A stretch of 64,000 bases of DNA, from NCBI RefSeq assembly GCF_020709055.1, contig NZ_JAJFCK010000014.1:1-64000 (forward strand), in the 5' to 3' direction. The DNA comes from Ruminococcus callidus. GTDB lineage: Bacteria > Bacillota > Clostridia > Oscillospirales > Ruminococcaceae. Shown here piece after piece: positions 26,482 to 34,803 of this stretch. Made by a program: the position numbers and the translations under genes. Position 1 is the stretch's first letter. Each line of letters opens with the position of its first letter. The notes below the pieces were generated by a model. It was not told the origin of the DNA. It saw only the letters and a list, made by a program, of their open reading frames with translations, and searched no databases.

Positions 26482-26523
26482 AAAAGAAAACCGCCGCATC
26501 ACATGTTCTGTGACACGGCGGCT
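26482..26523 (-). terminator. Terminator of the SH3b/dockerin protein gene
   Basis: Minus-strand stem GCCGCCG ... CGGCGGT with an inner TCACA/TGTGA, followed by a T-rich run. Confidence 0.7.
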
Positions 26524-26586
26524 TTCCGTCGTTTTATACCAATCTTACATCATTCCGATTGCTCGGAAAACGTCTGAGCCTGTCCG

Positions 26587-28176
26587 TTATACAATCGGCA
26601 GATCCAGCAGATTATCAATCAGATACTGTAAAATCACTGTGATATCGGTGGAATCCAGCACGCTGTCCCGCTGGCAGTCCGCATTGGCGAGCTGTGCGCA
26701 GTTCAGGTAGACAGAACCGTTGAGGTACTTTTGCAGCAGAACTGCATCTGCTGCGCTGACCTTGCCGTCACAGTTGACATCGCCGTAGAGTGTTGCAAAA
26801 GTCGGATCGGAGATGTCGCTTGTGGTCACATCGGTCTGCACGGTAACTTCGGTGGTCGTCTCCCCGGCAGTGGTTTCCGGTGCCGCAGTGGTGGTGACTG
26901 CCTCGGTTTCCGTGGTGGTCTCCTCGGCGGTCGTGTCGGTTGTGGTAACTGTTGTGGTAGCAGCCTCCTTCAGCTGGAGGTAATCCATAGAGCAGTAGCC
27001 GTCCGTGCCCTGATAGGAAACGGCTGCCCAGCTGCCGTTGGCAGCGGTGACCGTAACAATCGTTCCGTTGGGAATCGACCCTACCTTAGAGGCGGAAACA
27101 GACGGTGCGCTCCGCATGTTCAGAACCGAAGCCGTTACCTGGTAGCTGCCAGCATAGCGTGCGGAGAAGCCGTCCGTGCCGGAGGCAGCTGCGGTGGTCG
27201 TGGTGGTTTCTGCTGCGGTTGTGGTTTCTGCCGGTGCAGTGGTGTCCGCAGCCTTCAGCTGGAGATAATCCATAGAGCAGTAGCCGGTGATTCCCTGATA
27301 GGAAACCGCTGCCCAGCTGCCGTTGGCAGAGGAAACTGCAACGGAAGCGCCGTTGGGGATCTCGCCCACCTTCGAACCGGAGGTAGACGGTGTGCTGCGA
27401 ACGTTCAGTGCAGAAGCAGTTACCACATACGTGCCGGCGTAGCTCTCCGAGAAGTCGGAGGTATCCGGCGTGGTGCTGCCGCCATTGCCGCCGGATGCGG
27501 AGGAATCTCCCCAGCCGTAGGAAACAATGGTGTTGTAGGCATTGTTCAGCCGTGTGGTGTAGTAGCTTGAGCTGTTTGCCAGCGCCGTGTTGTGCAGGGT
27601 GGACAGCGTGATGTCCCCGTAGGAACCGCTGCCCTTTGCAATGTTCAGAAGCTGGGCGGCGATTCCGCTGCCCCGGTTGTACAGATCTGCATAATACACC
27701 AGCACGCCGGCGTTGGTCAGACCGTAGTTCATTCCGGAATTGATATAGCCCTGTACATCATTGTAAGCCAGCGCATCCTGCTTTGCCACGCCTGTTGCGG
27801 AGCTGAGCAGTGCAGAAGCTGCGCTGCCCTCCGAAACGGAGAAGGTGCGGTAGCTCCAGTCGGAAGCCGTGATGACCTCCTGATAGAGCGTGCCGCCCAG
27901 AATGCTCTGTGCAGAAGCGGGGTCTGCCTCTGCGATGGACCGCATCAGCTGAAGCGCACGGTTGGCGTGCCATTGCAGCATGCCGACGCTGACTGCGCCG
28001 CAGTCATTGCGGTTGACGGAACCGTAGGTTCCCTCGTTGCTTGTGATGATGCTCACTGCGGCTCTGGTCATTTCGTCCACGGAAACTGCCGATGCCTGCA
28101 TCGGTACGAGGGCGGAAACAAACAGGGTCAAGAATGTAAGACAGGATAAAACGACTGCCATAAGTTTGTTACGCAT
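26587..28176 (-). CDS. Secreted lysozyme-like hydrolase with two SH3b domains and a dockerin (529 aa)
   Basis: Signal peptide to about residue 30. Residues 31-222 form an alpha-helical domain with SNEGTYGSVNRNDCGAVSVG, reminiscent of phage-type lysozyme or chitosanase folds, where Glu48 could be catalytic. Two SH3b domains follow (246-308 and 341-403, each ending GYCSMDYLQLK), typical cell-wall binders. Between and after them are threonine-rich linkers. A type I dockerin closes the protein (463-527) with Ca-binding loops DVNCDGKVSAAD and DCQRDSVLDSTD. The dockerin suggests docking to a cohesin scaffold; the SH3b domains suggest a peptidoglycan target. ATG 28176 follows AAAGGAG. Enzymatic class is inferred. 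Confidence 0.85.
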   Translation of the reverse strand: MRNKLMAVVLSCLTFLTLFVSALVPMQASAVSVDEMTRAAVSIITSNEGTYGSVNRNDCGAVSVGMLQWHANRALQLMRSIAEADPASAQSILGGTLYQEVITASDWSYRTFSVSEGSAASALLSSATGVAKQDALAYNDVQGYINSGMNYGLTNAGVLVYYADLYNRGSGIAAQLLNIAKGSGSYGDITLSTLHNTALANSSSYYTTRLNNAYNTIVSYGWGDSSASGGNGGSTTPDTSDFSESYAGTYVVTASALNVRSTPSTSGSKVGEIPNGASVAVSSANGSWAAVSYQGITGYCSMDYLQLKAADTTAPAETTTAAETTTTTAAASGTDGFSARYAGSYQVTASVLNMRSAPSVSASKVGSIPNGTIVTVTAANGSWAAVSYQGTDGYCSMDYLQLKEAATTTVTTTDTTAEETTTETEAVTTTAAPETTAGETTTEVTVQTDVTTSDISDPTFATLYGDVNCDGKVSAADAVLLQKYLNGSVYLNCAQLANADCQRDSVLDSTDITVILQYLIDNLLDLPIV

Positions 28177-28551
28177 ACTTTCGCTCCTTTGGTTGTGATC
28201 GTTGGTTTGCGTCTACAGCAGTCGTGCTGCATCGCGGTACGGCAGAAAGACCGCCGCTGCAAGGCACGCCGGAATCATGAAGTTTTTCCTCACGCTCAGC
28301 GGTGCGGCGCACGCCTGTCCGGTCCAAAGGCGGATCGGCATTTCACGCTCTGCCGGCATTGTCCTGTCGAATCAGAGGATCCGTCGTGAAACAAGACAAC
28401 CCGCCCCGGGGCATTCTGCCCCGTAGGAACTTGTGCGCCGCCTGCATTGCAAGCTTTGCCAGCCCATGGTATCGGGCGGCAAAACGGCAGGCAGAGAGTC
28501 CGCCGGAGGAAACGCAGAACACACCTCCGGGCGGACAGTATCACCGTACAA
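28177..28551 (-). promoter_or_regulatory. 375-nt GC-rich leader of the SH3b/dockerin gene
   Basis: Transcribed but untranslated between the promoter at 28558 and the ATG. It holds several strong hairpins, for example GTCCGC.CGGAGG with CCTCCG.GCGGAC at the 5' end and GGGGCA/TGCCCC in the middle. I tried to match it to c-di-GMP and c-di-AMP riboswitches and could not. No convincing ORF. Confidence 0.45.
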
Positions 28552-28557
28552 GTAGGT

Positions 28558-28586
28558 ATTATAGCACGTTTGTAACCGTTTTGCAA
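28558..28586 (-). promoter_or_regulatory. Promoter of the SH3b/dockerin gene
   Basis: Minus-strand TTGCAA (28586-28581), 17 bp, TATAAT (28563-28558) with TGC before the -10. Confidence 0.75.
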
Positions 28587-28934
28587 GACTTTTTCCGGCA
28601 TGCGCTCGAAAATTCGATGATACTGCACAAAAACGCACCCTGTAATTTGTGCACATCTATGAAAATCCACCGTGGTTTTTGGCACGGAGCGACCTCAATT
28701 TGTAACTTTTTGAAAAAGCAGCACGTTTTTTGTCATCGTTTTTTCTCCGCCGGCATTTCGTGTTTCTGCAAGATTCTTCAACATTTTATCACAGAATCGG
28801 CGAATAAACGACACGGATTAAGAACTTCATCTGCAGTCCGATTTTTGAAAAAAATATCGCAAAATACGCCCCGCCGGCAATCACATATCACGAAACCCAT
28901 CCCATTTCTTTGAAATATTTAGTGAAATCGGCTA
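28587..28934. other. Intergenic stretch between divergent promoters
   Basis: I see no gene in this AT-rich stretch. It separates the promoter of the minus-strand dockerin gene from the plus-strand phosphorylase promoter. Confidence 0.5.
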
Positions 28935-28963
28935 TTGCAACAATTTGGAAAATCCGGTATAAT
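28935..28963 (+). promoter_or_regulatory. Promoter of glycogen phosphorylase
   Basis: TTGCAA 28935-28940, 17 bp, TATAAT 28958-28963. Leader about 90 nt. Confidence 0.8.
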
Positions 28964-29060
28964 AAAAGATGATAGCATGGAGAAACCGGCGCACCATGCC
29001 ATTCCTACGTCAAGATTACTGTGATATATGAGATGTTTTTCGCCGGAAGAGGAGGATACA

Positions 29061-31475
29061 ATGGCTTTGAGAAAACAAGAGATCAATCCCCAGAGAGAAG
29101 AACTGAAGCAGAAGTTTGTGGACAAACTCCAGCTGGACTGCAGCGTCTCTCCGGACGAGGCTTCGGACAAGCAGATCTATCAGGTGCTCTCTGCGCTGAT
29201 GGTCGAGAAGCTGAAGCACAAGCGTCAGCACTTTGTCAATAAAACCCATTCTGTTGGCGGAAAGAGCGTATACTATCTGTCTATGGAATTCCTGATGGGA
29301 CGTTCCCTGAAGACCACGCTGTACAATCTGGAGCTGGTGGACGACGTTGCCGCCATCCTCAAGGACTATGGCATCAGTCTGGACCGCATCTATGAGTGCG
29401 AGCCGGATGCCGGTCTGGGCAACGGCGGTCTGGGCCGTCTGGCTGCCTGCTATCTGGATGCCATGGCAACCCAGGAGATCCCCGCAACCGGCCACTCCAT
29501 CTGCTATGAGTACGGCATCTTCAAGCAGAAGCTGGAGGACGGCTGGCAGACCGAGGAGCCGGACAACTGGCTCCCCGGCGGCAGCGTATGGCTCGACCCC
29601 AAGCCGGACGAGGCAATCGAAGTGCACTTCGAGGGCAATGTGCAGGAATACTGGCAGGACTCCTACCACTATCTCTCCCACGTCAACTACAACACCGTAA
29701 TTGCAATTCCGTATGATATGTATGTCTCCGGCTACGGCAGCCAGGGCGTTTCCGTTCTGCGTCTGTGGAAGGCACAGGCACCCAGCTTCGACATGAAGGA
29801 ATTCAACGAGGGCAACTATGAACAGGCGCTGAGCCGCAACTCCATGGCAAACGCCATCTCCAAGGTGCTGTACCCCAACGACAACCATCTGGAGGGCAAG
29901 TCCCTGCGTCTGCGCCAGCAGTATTTCCTGTGCGCCGCAGCCATCGGCGACATTGTCAACCGCCACATGAACGTCTACGGCACACTGGAGAACCTCCACG
30001 AGAAGGTTGCCATCCACATCAACGACACCCACCCCACCATGGCAATTCCGGAACTGATGCGTGTCCTGCTGGATGACTGCGGCTACACCTGGGAGCGTGC
30101 ATGGCACATTGTCACCAACACCTTCGCTTACACCAACCACACCGTTATGGCAGAGGCACTGGAGAAGTGGGATGTCAACCTGGTGAAGCAGATCGTTCCG
30201 CGTATCTTCCAGATCATCGTGGAGATCAACAACCGCTACTGCGCCGGTCTGATGGAGCGCAACGGCGGCGACAGCGCAAAGACCACCCGCATGTCCATCA
30301 TCAAGGACAACCAGATCCACATGGCTACCCTGTGCGTCATGGCTTCCCACAGCGTCAACGGCGTTTCCAAGCTGCACTCGGAGATCATCAAGGACAGCGT
30401 ATTCCACGAGGAATATCTGGACACCCCCAACAAGTTCAAGAACGTCACCAACGGTATCGCATACCGGAGATGGCTGTACCAGTCCAACCCGGGTCTGACC
30501 CAGCTGCTGCGGGACAAGATCGGCAGCGGCTTCCTCATGGACGGCAGCGATCTGCGGAAGCTGGACGTCTTTGCCGAGGATAAGCAGGTTCTGGAACAGC
30601 TGCGTGCCATCAAGAAGCAGAACAAAGAGCGCTTCGCCAAGTACGTCAAGAAGCATAGCGGCATCCTGCTGGATACCAGCAGCATCTTCGATGCGCAGGT
30701 AAAGCGTCTGCACGAGTACAAGCGCCAGCACCTGAACGTCATGCACATTCTGGCACAGTACAACGCCCTGCTGGAAAATCCGGACATGGACTTCACCCCC
30801 AAGACCTATATCTTTGCGGCAAAGGCTGCGCCGGGCTACTATCTGGCAAAGCAGATCATCAAGATGATCTGGGCGCTGTCCGAGGAGATCCGCAAGAATC
30901 CCCGCATTTCCGAGAAGCTGTCCGTTTACTTCCTCGAAAACTACTGCGTCACCATGTCTGAGCTGCTGATGCCGGCATGCGATATCTCCGAGCAGATTTC
31001 GCTGGCTGGCACAGAGGCTTCCGGTACCGGCAACATGAAGCTCATGCTGAACGGTGCGGTAACACTGGGCACACTGGACGGCGCAAACATCGAGATCGGT
31101 CAGGCAGTCGGCCCGGAGAACATCCTGATCTTCGGCATGAAGACCGAGGAGGTCAACGCACTGAAGGCACAGGGCTACCGTCCGGAACAGTACTACCAGA
31201 ACAACCCCATCATCAAGAGCTGCATCGACCGCATGTATGCCGGCATCAACGGCTGCAAGTTCACCGAAGTGGCAGACTCGCTGCGCACCATGGACCCGTA
31301 TATGGTCCTGGCAGATTTCGACAGCTACTGTCAGGTGCAGGAGCACAGCTCGCAGCTGTACACCGACACCGACACATGGACCAAGATGTCCCTGCACAAC
31401 ATCGCAAACGCAGGCATCTTCTCCGCTGACCGTGCTGTCAATGAATACGCAAAGGATATCTGGAACATCCGGTAA
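29061..31475 (+). CDS. glgP: Glycogen/maltodextrin phosphorylase (804 aa)
   Basis: GT35 enzyme that releases glucose-1-phosphate from alpha-1,4-glucans. Family marks: SVYYLSMEFLMGRSLKTTLYN, GLGNGGLGRLAACYLDAMAT, HINDTHPTMAIPELMR and the PLP site EASGTGNMKLMLNG with Lys660. Full length for the family. ATG 29061 is preceded by AGGAGG; an upstream in-frame ATG (29028) lies before the ribosome site and is not used. The downstream GH13 gene supplies a second glucan-degrading activity. Confidence 0.95.
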   Translation: MALRKQEINPQREELKQKFVDKLQLDCSVSPDEASDKQIYQVLSALMVEKLKHKRQHFVNKTHSVGGKSVYYLSMEFLMGRSLKTTLYNLELVDDVAAILKDYGISLDRIYECEPDAGLGNGGLGRLAACYLDAMATQEIPATGHSICYEYGIFKQKLEDGWQTEEPDNWLPGGSVWLDPKPDEAIEVHFEGNVQEYWQDSYHYLSHVNYNTVIAIPYDMYVSGYGSQGVSVLRLWKAQAPSFDMKEFNEGNYEQALSRNSMANAISKVLYPNDNHLEGKSLRLRQQYFLCAAAIGDIVNRHMNVYGTLENLHEKVAIHINDTHPTMAIPELMRVLLDDCGYTWERAWHIVTNTFAYTNHTVMAEALEKWDVNLVKQIVPRIFQIIVEINNRYCAGLMERNGGDSAKTTRMSIIKDNQIHMATLCVMASHSVNGVSKLHSEIIKDSVFHEEYLDTPNKFKNVTNGIAYRRWLYQSNPGLTQLLRDKIGSGFLMDGSDLRKLDVFAEDKQVLEQLRAIKKQNKERFAKYVKKHSGILLDTSSIFDAQVKRLHEYKRQHLNVMHILAQYNALLENPDMDFTPKTYIFAAKAAPGYYLAKQIIKMIWALSEEIRKNPRISEKLSVYFLENYCVTMSELLMPACDISEQISLAGTEASGTGNMKLMLNGAVTLGTLDGANIEIGQAVGPENILIFGMKTEEVNALKAQGYRPEQYYQNNPIIKSCIDRMYAGINGCKFTEVADSLRTMDPYMVLADFDSYCQVQEHSSQLYTDTDTWTKMSLHNIANAGIFSADRAVNEYAKDIWNIR

Positions 31476-31500
31476 TCCCATTGCATCCAGCGATTGAAAC

Positions 31501-31545
31501 AAAACGGGACAGGGCAGGCAGGTTGGCCGGTTCTGTCCCGTTTTT
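31501..31545 (+). terminator. Strong terminator between phosphorylase and GH13 genes
   Basis: Stem AAAACGGGACAG / CTGTCCCGTTTT followed by T residues. It should cut most read-through, so the next gene may depend on leakage or an unseen promoter. Confidence 0.85.
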
Positions 31546-31571
31546 CCACAACCAGAAAGGAGTCTTTTTCC

Positions 31572-33461
31572 ATGGCATATCTCTATCACAGCTGGGACGA
31601 AGCCTATAAGTCGCCTTTCGGCGCAATCCACCGGGACGAGGAGTGCCGCTTTACCATTCGCCTGCCGGAGGAAACCCCTCTGGACTATGCCCCGGTTCTG
31701 GTGGTATTCCGCACCGGCTTCAAGGAGCGCTTCCTCCCCATGTGCGCCCTGGGCAGCGAGGCGGGCTGCACCATCTATTCCACCACGTTCCGCCCCAAGT
31801 ACGAGGGCGTGCACTACTACTATTTCGCCTATACCAGCAGCGGCGTGCGCCACTACATCAAGCGTGGCGATGCCTGTCACGGCACGCTGGACAACGGCGG
31901 GATGTTCCAGCTCACCGTCTTTTCCCAGCACTACCAGACCCCGAAATTTCTCAAGGGCGGCATCATGTACCAGATCTTCCCCGACCGCTTCTGCAGCAGC
32001 GGCAAACCCCACGAGAATGTCCCCACAGACCGTGTCATGCGGCAGTGGGGCGAAACGCCCTACTACCGGCCCGATGAGCACGGCCACGTCTGGAACAACG
32101 ACTATTTCGGCGGCGATCTGGAGGGCATCCGGAGCAAGCTGGACTACCTGAAGGATCTGGGCGTCACCTGCATCTATCTGAACCCCATCTTCGAGTCCCA
32201 CGAGAACCACCGCTACAACACAGCGAACTACCGCAAAGTAGACCCCCTTCTGGGCACCAACGAGGACTTCCGCACCCTCTGCGAGGATGCGAAAAAGCGC
32301 GGGATCTCCGTCATTCTGGACGGCGTTTTCTCCCACACCGGCGCAGACAGCATCTACTTCAACAAGTTCGGCAGATACAGCGAACCCGGCGCATACCAGT
32401 CGGAGCAGAGTCCCTATTATTCGTGGTACCACTTCTGGGGCAACAAGGAGTATGAGTCGTGGTGGGGCATCGACACCCTGCCCAACGTGGACGAGAACAA
32501 CCCGTCCTATACCAAGTACATCTGCGGCAAGGGCGGCGTGCTGGAATACTGGCTGAGTCTGGGCGCTGCCGGCTACCGTCTGGATGTGGCGGATGAGCTG
32601 CCGGATGAATTTCTGGACAACCTCCGCACCTGCGTCAAGAACTATGACGAGGAAAAGATCGTCATCGGCGAGGTCTGGGAGGATGCTTCCAATAAGGAGG
32701 CATACGGTGTCAAGCGGCGGTATCTGCTGGGCGACCAGCTGGACAGCGTGATGAACTACCCCTTCCGGGAGGCGATCATCGCCTACATCAAGGGCGAGGC
32801 TGTCACCACCTTCCGTGACCGTATCATGGGCATTCTGGAGAACTACCCCAAGTGCACCGTGGACGTTCTGATGAACTTCGTGTCCACCCACGACATCGAG
32901 CGTGCCATCAACCGCTTCGGCGGTCAGCCCTGCGACGGCAAGAGCAAGGACTGGATGGCGCAGAACAGCCTCTCGCCGGAGGAGTACCAGCGGGGCAAGA
33001 CGCTGCTGAAATGCGCCATGGTGCTGCAATTCTTCCTGCCGGGCGTGCCCAGCATCTACTACGGCGATGAAGTGGGCTTGCAGGGCTGGAAAGACCCGTT
33101 CAACCGCCGCTGCTTCCCGTGGGGCAGCGAGGACACCGAACTGCTGGAATTCACCAAGCAGCTGGGCAGCATCCGCCACTCCTGCGAGGCATTCGCAGAG
33201 GGCAAGATGGAATTTCTGGTGCTGGAGGACAATCTGGTGGGCTTCTCCCGCTACGATGCTGAGACCGGCAACAGCGCCATTGTCCTGCTGAACCGTGGCG
33301 GGACAACCGGCATGGTCTCCCTGCGGGACAAGTGCTTCGCAAACTATGCGTTCAGCACCGTCATCAGCGGCATCTGCGACGGCGACGCCATCATCCTGCC
33401 GGCATACAGCTATGCGGTCATCAGCGCCGTTCGTTCCGTCCGGAGCGAACCGGCAGAATAA
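31572..33461 (+). CDS. GH13 alpha-glucan hydrolase, cyclomaltodextrinase/neopullulanase-like (629 aa)
   Basis: An N-terminal beta domain of about 110 residues resembles CBM34 of neopullulanases. The (beta/alpha)8 barrel has the GH13 motifs: GIMYQIFPDRF, GVFSHTG, GYRLDVADE with nucleophile Asp338, GEVWEDA with acid/base Glu367, and STHDIERA with Asp441. Intracellular, since no signal peptide is seen, so it probably acts on imported maltodextrins or glycogen with the phosphorylase. ATG 31572 follows AAAGGAG. The TAA stop shares its last base with the dispersed element A2. Confidence 0.92.
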   Translation: MAYLYHSWDEAYKSPFGAIHRDEECRFTIRLPEETPLDYAPVLVVFRTGFKERFLPMCALGSEAGCTIYSTTFRPKYEGVHYYYFAYTSSGVRHYIKRGDACHGTLDNGGMFQLTVFSQHYQTPKFLKGGIMYQIFPDRFCSSGKPHENVPTDRVMRQWGETPYYRPDEHGHVWNNDYFGGDLEGIRSKLDYLKDLGVTCIYLNPIFESHENHRYNTANYRKVDPLLGTNEDFRTLCEDAKKRGISVILDGVFSHTGADSIYFNKFGRYSEPGAYQSEQSPYYSWYHFWGNKEYESWWGIDTLPNVDENNPSYTKYICGKGGVLEYWLSLGAAGYRLDVADELPDEFLDNLRTCVKNYDEEKIVIGEVWEDASNKEAYGVKRRYLLGDQLDSVMNYPFREAIIAYIKGEAVTTFRDRIMGILENYPKCTVDVLMNFVSTHDIERAINRFGGQPCDGKSKDWMAQNSLSPEEYQRGKTLLKCAMVLQFFLPGVPSIYYGDEVGLQGWKDPFNRRCFPWGSEDTELLEFTKQLGSIRHSCEAFAEGKMEFLVLEDNLVGFSRYDAETGNSAIVLLNRGGTTGMVSLRDKCFANYAFSTVISGICDGDAIILPAYSYAVISAVRSVRSEPAE

Positions 33462-33623
33462 GAACCTGTCTTCACAAGAAATATACGTGGATTTTCGAGC
33501 ACAATTTTGTTGCAGACAAGGCAAAAATACGCAGGCGGGCTGTCGCCCGGCAAGTATTTTTTACGCAGTATGCAGCAAAATTTGCCGAAAAGACACGTGG
33601 ATACGCTTGTGAAGACAGGTTCT
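33461..33623. mobile_element. MITE-like dispersed element, copy A2 (163 bp)
   Basis: Same length as A1 with only scattered differences. Terminal inverted repeats AGAACCTGTCTTCACAAG and CTTGTGAAGACAGGTTCT are perfect. First base is the final A of the GH13 TAA stop. No ORF. Confidence 0.8.
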
Positions 33624-33650
33624 AACCCAAAACTCCCCATACGACAACAC

Positions 33651-33687
33651 AACGGGCGGCGTGCGTGGTGCACTCCGCCCGTTTTTT
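33651..33687 (+). terminator. Terminator after the GH13 gene and element A2
   Basis: Stem ACGGGCGG / CCGCCCGT followed by six T on the plus strand. Confidence 0.8.
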
Positions 33688-34129
33688 ATTGCGGCAGATT
33701 CCGGTTGATCTTCTCGATCTTCCGCCGGTAGGCAAAATACTGGCTCAGCCAGATGCTGACATAAATGGCGAGGAAAATGCCCAGATAGGACAACGCTCCC
33801 CACAGATTCAGTCCGCACCATCCCAGCAGCAGCGACACCACCCAGAATGTGGGCGTTGTGATGCAAAAGTGCGTGGCGGTGGCTCGGAGCAGACTCCACG
33901 ACTCCACCTCCCAGATGACCGAACTTCCGGCAAAGACCGCCCCCACCAGTCCGGACAGGAAAAACTGCACCGCCGCTCCGGCGACCTCCGAGCCAAACCG
34001 GGCGGCGCAGTCCGGCGCACAAGGAAAATATTCCCCAAAGCAAACGGCAAAGATCAAAAGAATCCCGTTGCTGATGCAGACCCCCAGCGGAAAGCCCAGA
34101 GCGCTGCGCAGCAGAATTTGTTTTTTCAT
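33686..34129 (-). CDS. DUF3021 membrane protein (147 aa), partner of the LytTR regulator
   Basis: Four membrane helices and the DUF3021 pattern KKQILLRSALGFPLGV...WLSQYFAYRRKIEKIN. DUF3021 genes are commonly next to LytTR-domain regulators, where the membrane protein is thought to control the regulator. The start overlaps the LytTR stop by 4 nt (ATGA), so the two are co-translated. Confidence 0.85.
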   Translation of the reverse strand: MKKQILLRSALGFPLGVCISNGILLIFAVCFGEYFPCAPDCAARFGSEVAGAAVQFFLSGLVGAVFAGSSVIWEVESWSLLRATATHFCITTPTFWVVSLLLGWCGLNLWGALSYLGIFLAIYVSIWLSQYFAYRRKIEKINRNLPQ

Positions 34130-34578
34130 GAAAAAGCCCCCTGTTCCAGTATAGATTTGATGTGATTGACATAGCGTCTGGAGACATACGCCGTTTCGCC
34201 GGTTTTCAGTTGCATGCCGATGGTGCCGGCAATGCTGAGATCCAGCCGCCGGACAAAGCGCAGGTTGACGATCTCCGACTTGGAGATGCGCACAAAATAC
34301 CGCCGATCCAGAATCTGTTCCAGCTCATACAGCCGCCGGCGCAGCAGAAATTCGCCCTGTGTGGTCTGGGCGTAGACTTTTTTCGCTGCCCCGTAGACCC
34401 GCACCAGCTGGGTCTGTTCCACGAGCACCACGCTCTCCCCGTCGCAGCAAGCCAGCATCTGCGGCGACTCCTCCGACAGCAGCCGCACCGCCTGCTGCAC
34501 CTCCCCGGTCATTGCCGCCGTGTAAATTGCCGCCTCCGGCTCGGCATAGCGGCGGTCCAGTTGCACCTTGACTTTCAT
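34126..34578 (-). CDS. LytTR-domain transcription regulator (150 aa)
   Basis: A short N-terminal segment precedes a LytTR DNA-binding domain (about residues 45-145): YELEQILDRRYFVRISKSEIVNLRFV ... ETAYVSRRYVNHIK. There is no receiver domain, so it is not a two-component regulator by itself. ATG 34578 follows GGGGGTGA; the longer frame upstream includes the promoter. Together with the DUF3021 protein it may sense a membrane or surface signal. Targets unknown. Confidence 0.88.
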   Translation of the reverse strand: MKVKVQLDRRYAEPEAAIYTAAMTGEVQQAVRLLSEESPQMLACCDGESVVLVEQTQLVRVYGAAKKVYAQTTQGEFLLRRRLYELEQILDRRYFVRISKSEIVNLRFVRRLDLSIAGTIGMQLKTGETAYVSRRYVNHIKSILEQGAFS

Positions 34579-34599
34579 TCTGTCACCCCCTCGCCTCCT

Positions 34600-34628
34600 A
34601 TCATAGCACATTCCCCGCATCGCAGCAA
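34600..34628 (-). promoter_or_regulatory. Promoter of the LytTR-DUF3021 pair
   Basis: Minus-strand TTGCTG (34628-34623), 17 bp, TATGAT (34605-34600) with TGC before the -10. The leader is only about 15 nt. Confidence 0.65.
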
Positions 34629-34709
34629 CCATTTTGCGACATACGGCGGTTTTCCCGGGACAAACGGCGAAGCGGTTCGGCAGAAAAAGAAAAAAATCTG
34701 CAAATTCTA

Positions 34710-34738
34710 TTGCAATTCACCGGAAATCCTGCTATAAT
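34710..34738 (+). promoter_or_regulatory. Promoter of purA
   Basis: TTGCAA 34710-34715, 17 bp, TATAAT 34733-34738. Leader about 59 nt. Confidence 0.82.
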
Positions 34739-34803
34739 AGAAAGGTATGCTGCAGCGTGTGCTGCATTCGAAATTTTGATGTTTGGAAAAGTGAGGAGTT
34801 CTT

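Noticed and set aside
28177..28551. Cyclic-di-GMP or cyclic-di-AMP riboswitch in the dockerin gene leader
   Set aside because: I could not find the conserved core of either class, only unrelated hairpins.
29016..33524. Minus-strand open frame of 1502 codons antisense to glycogen phosphorylase and the GH13 gene
   Set aside because: Both plus-strand genes carry full catalytic motifs. The antisense frame is a by-product of high-GC codon use and crosses two genes, a terminator and the start of element A2.
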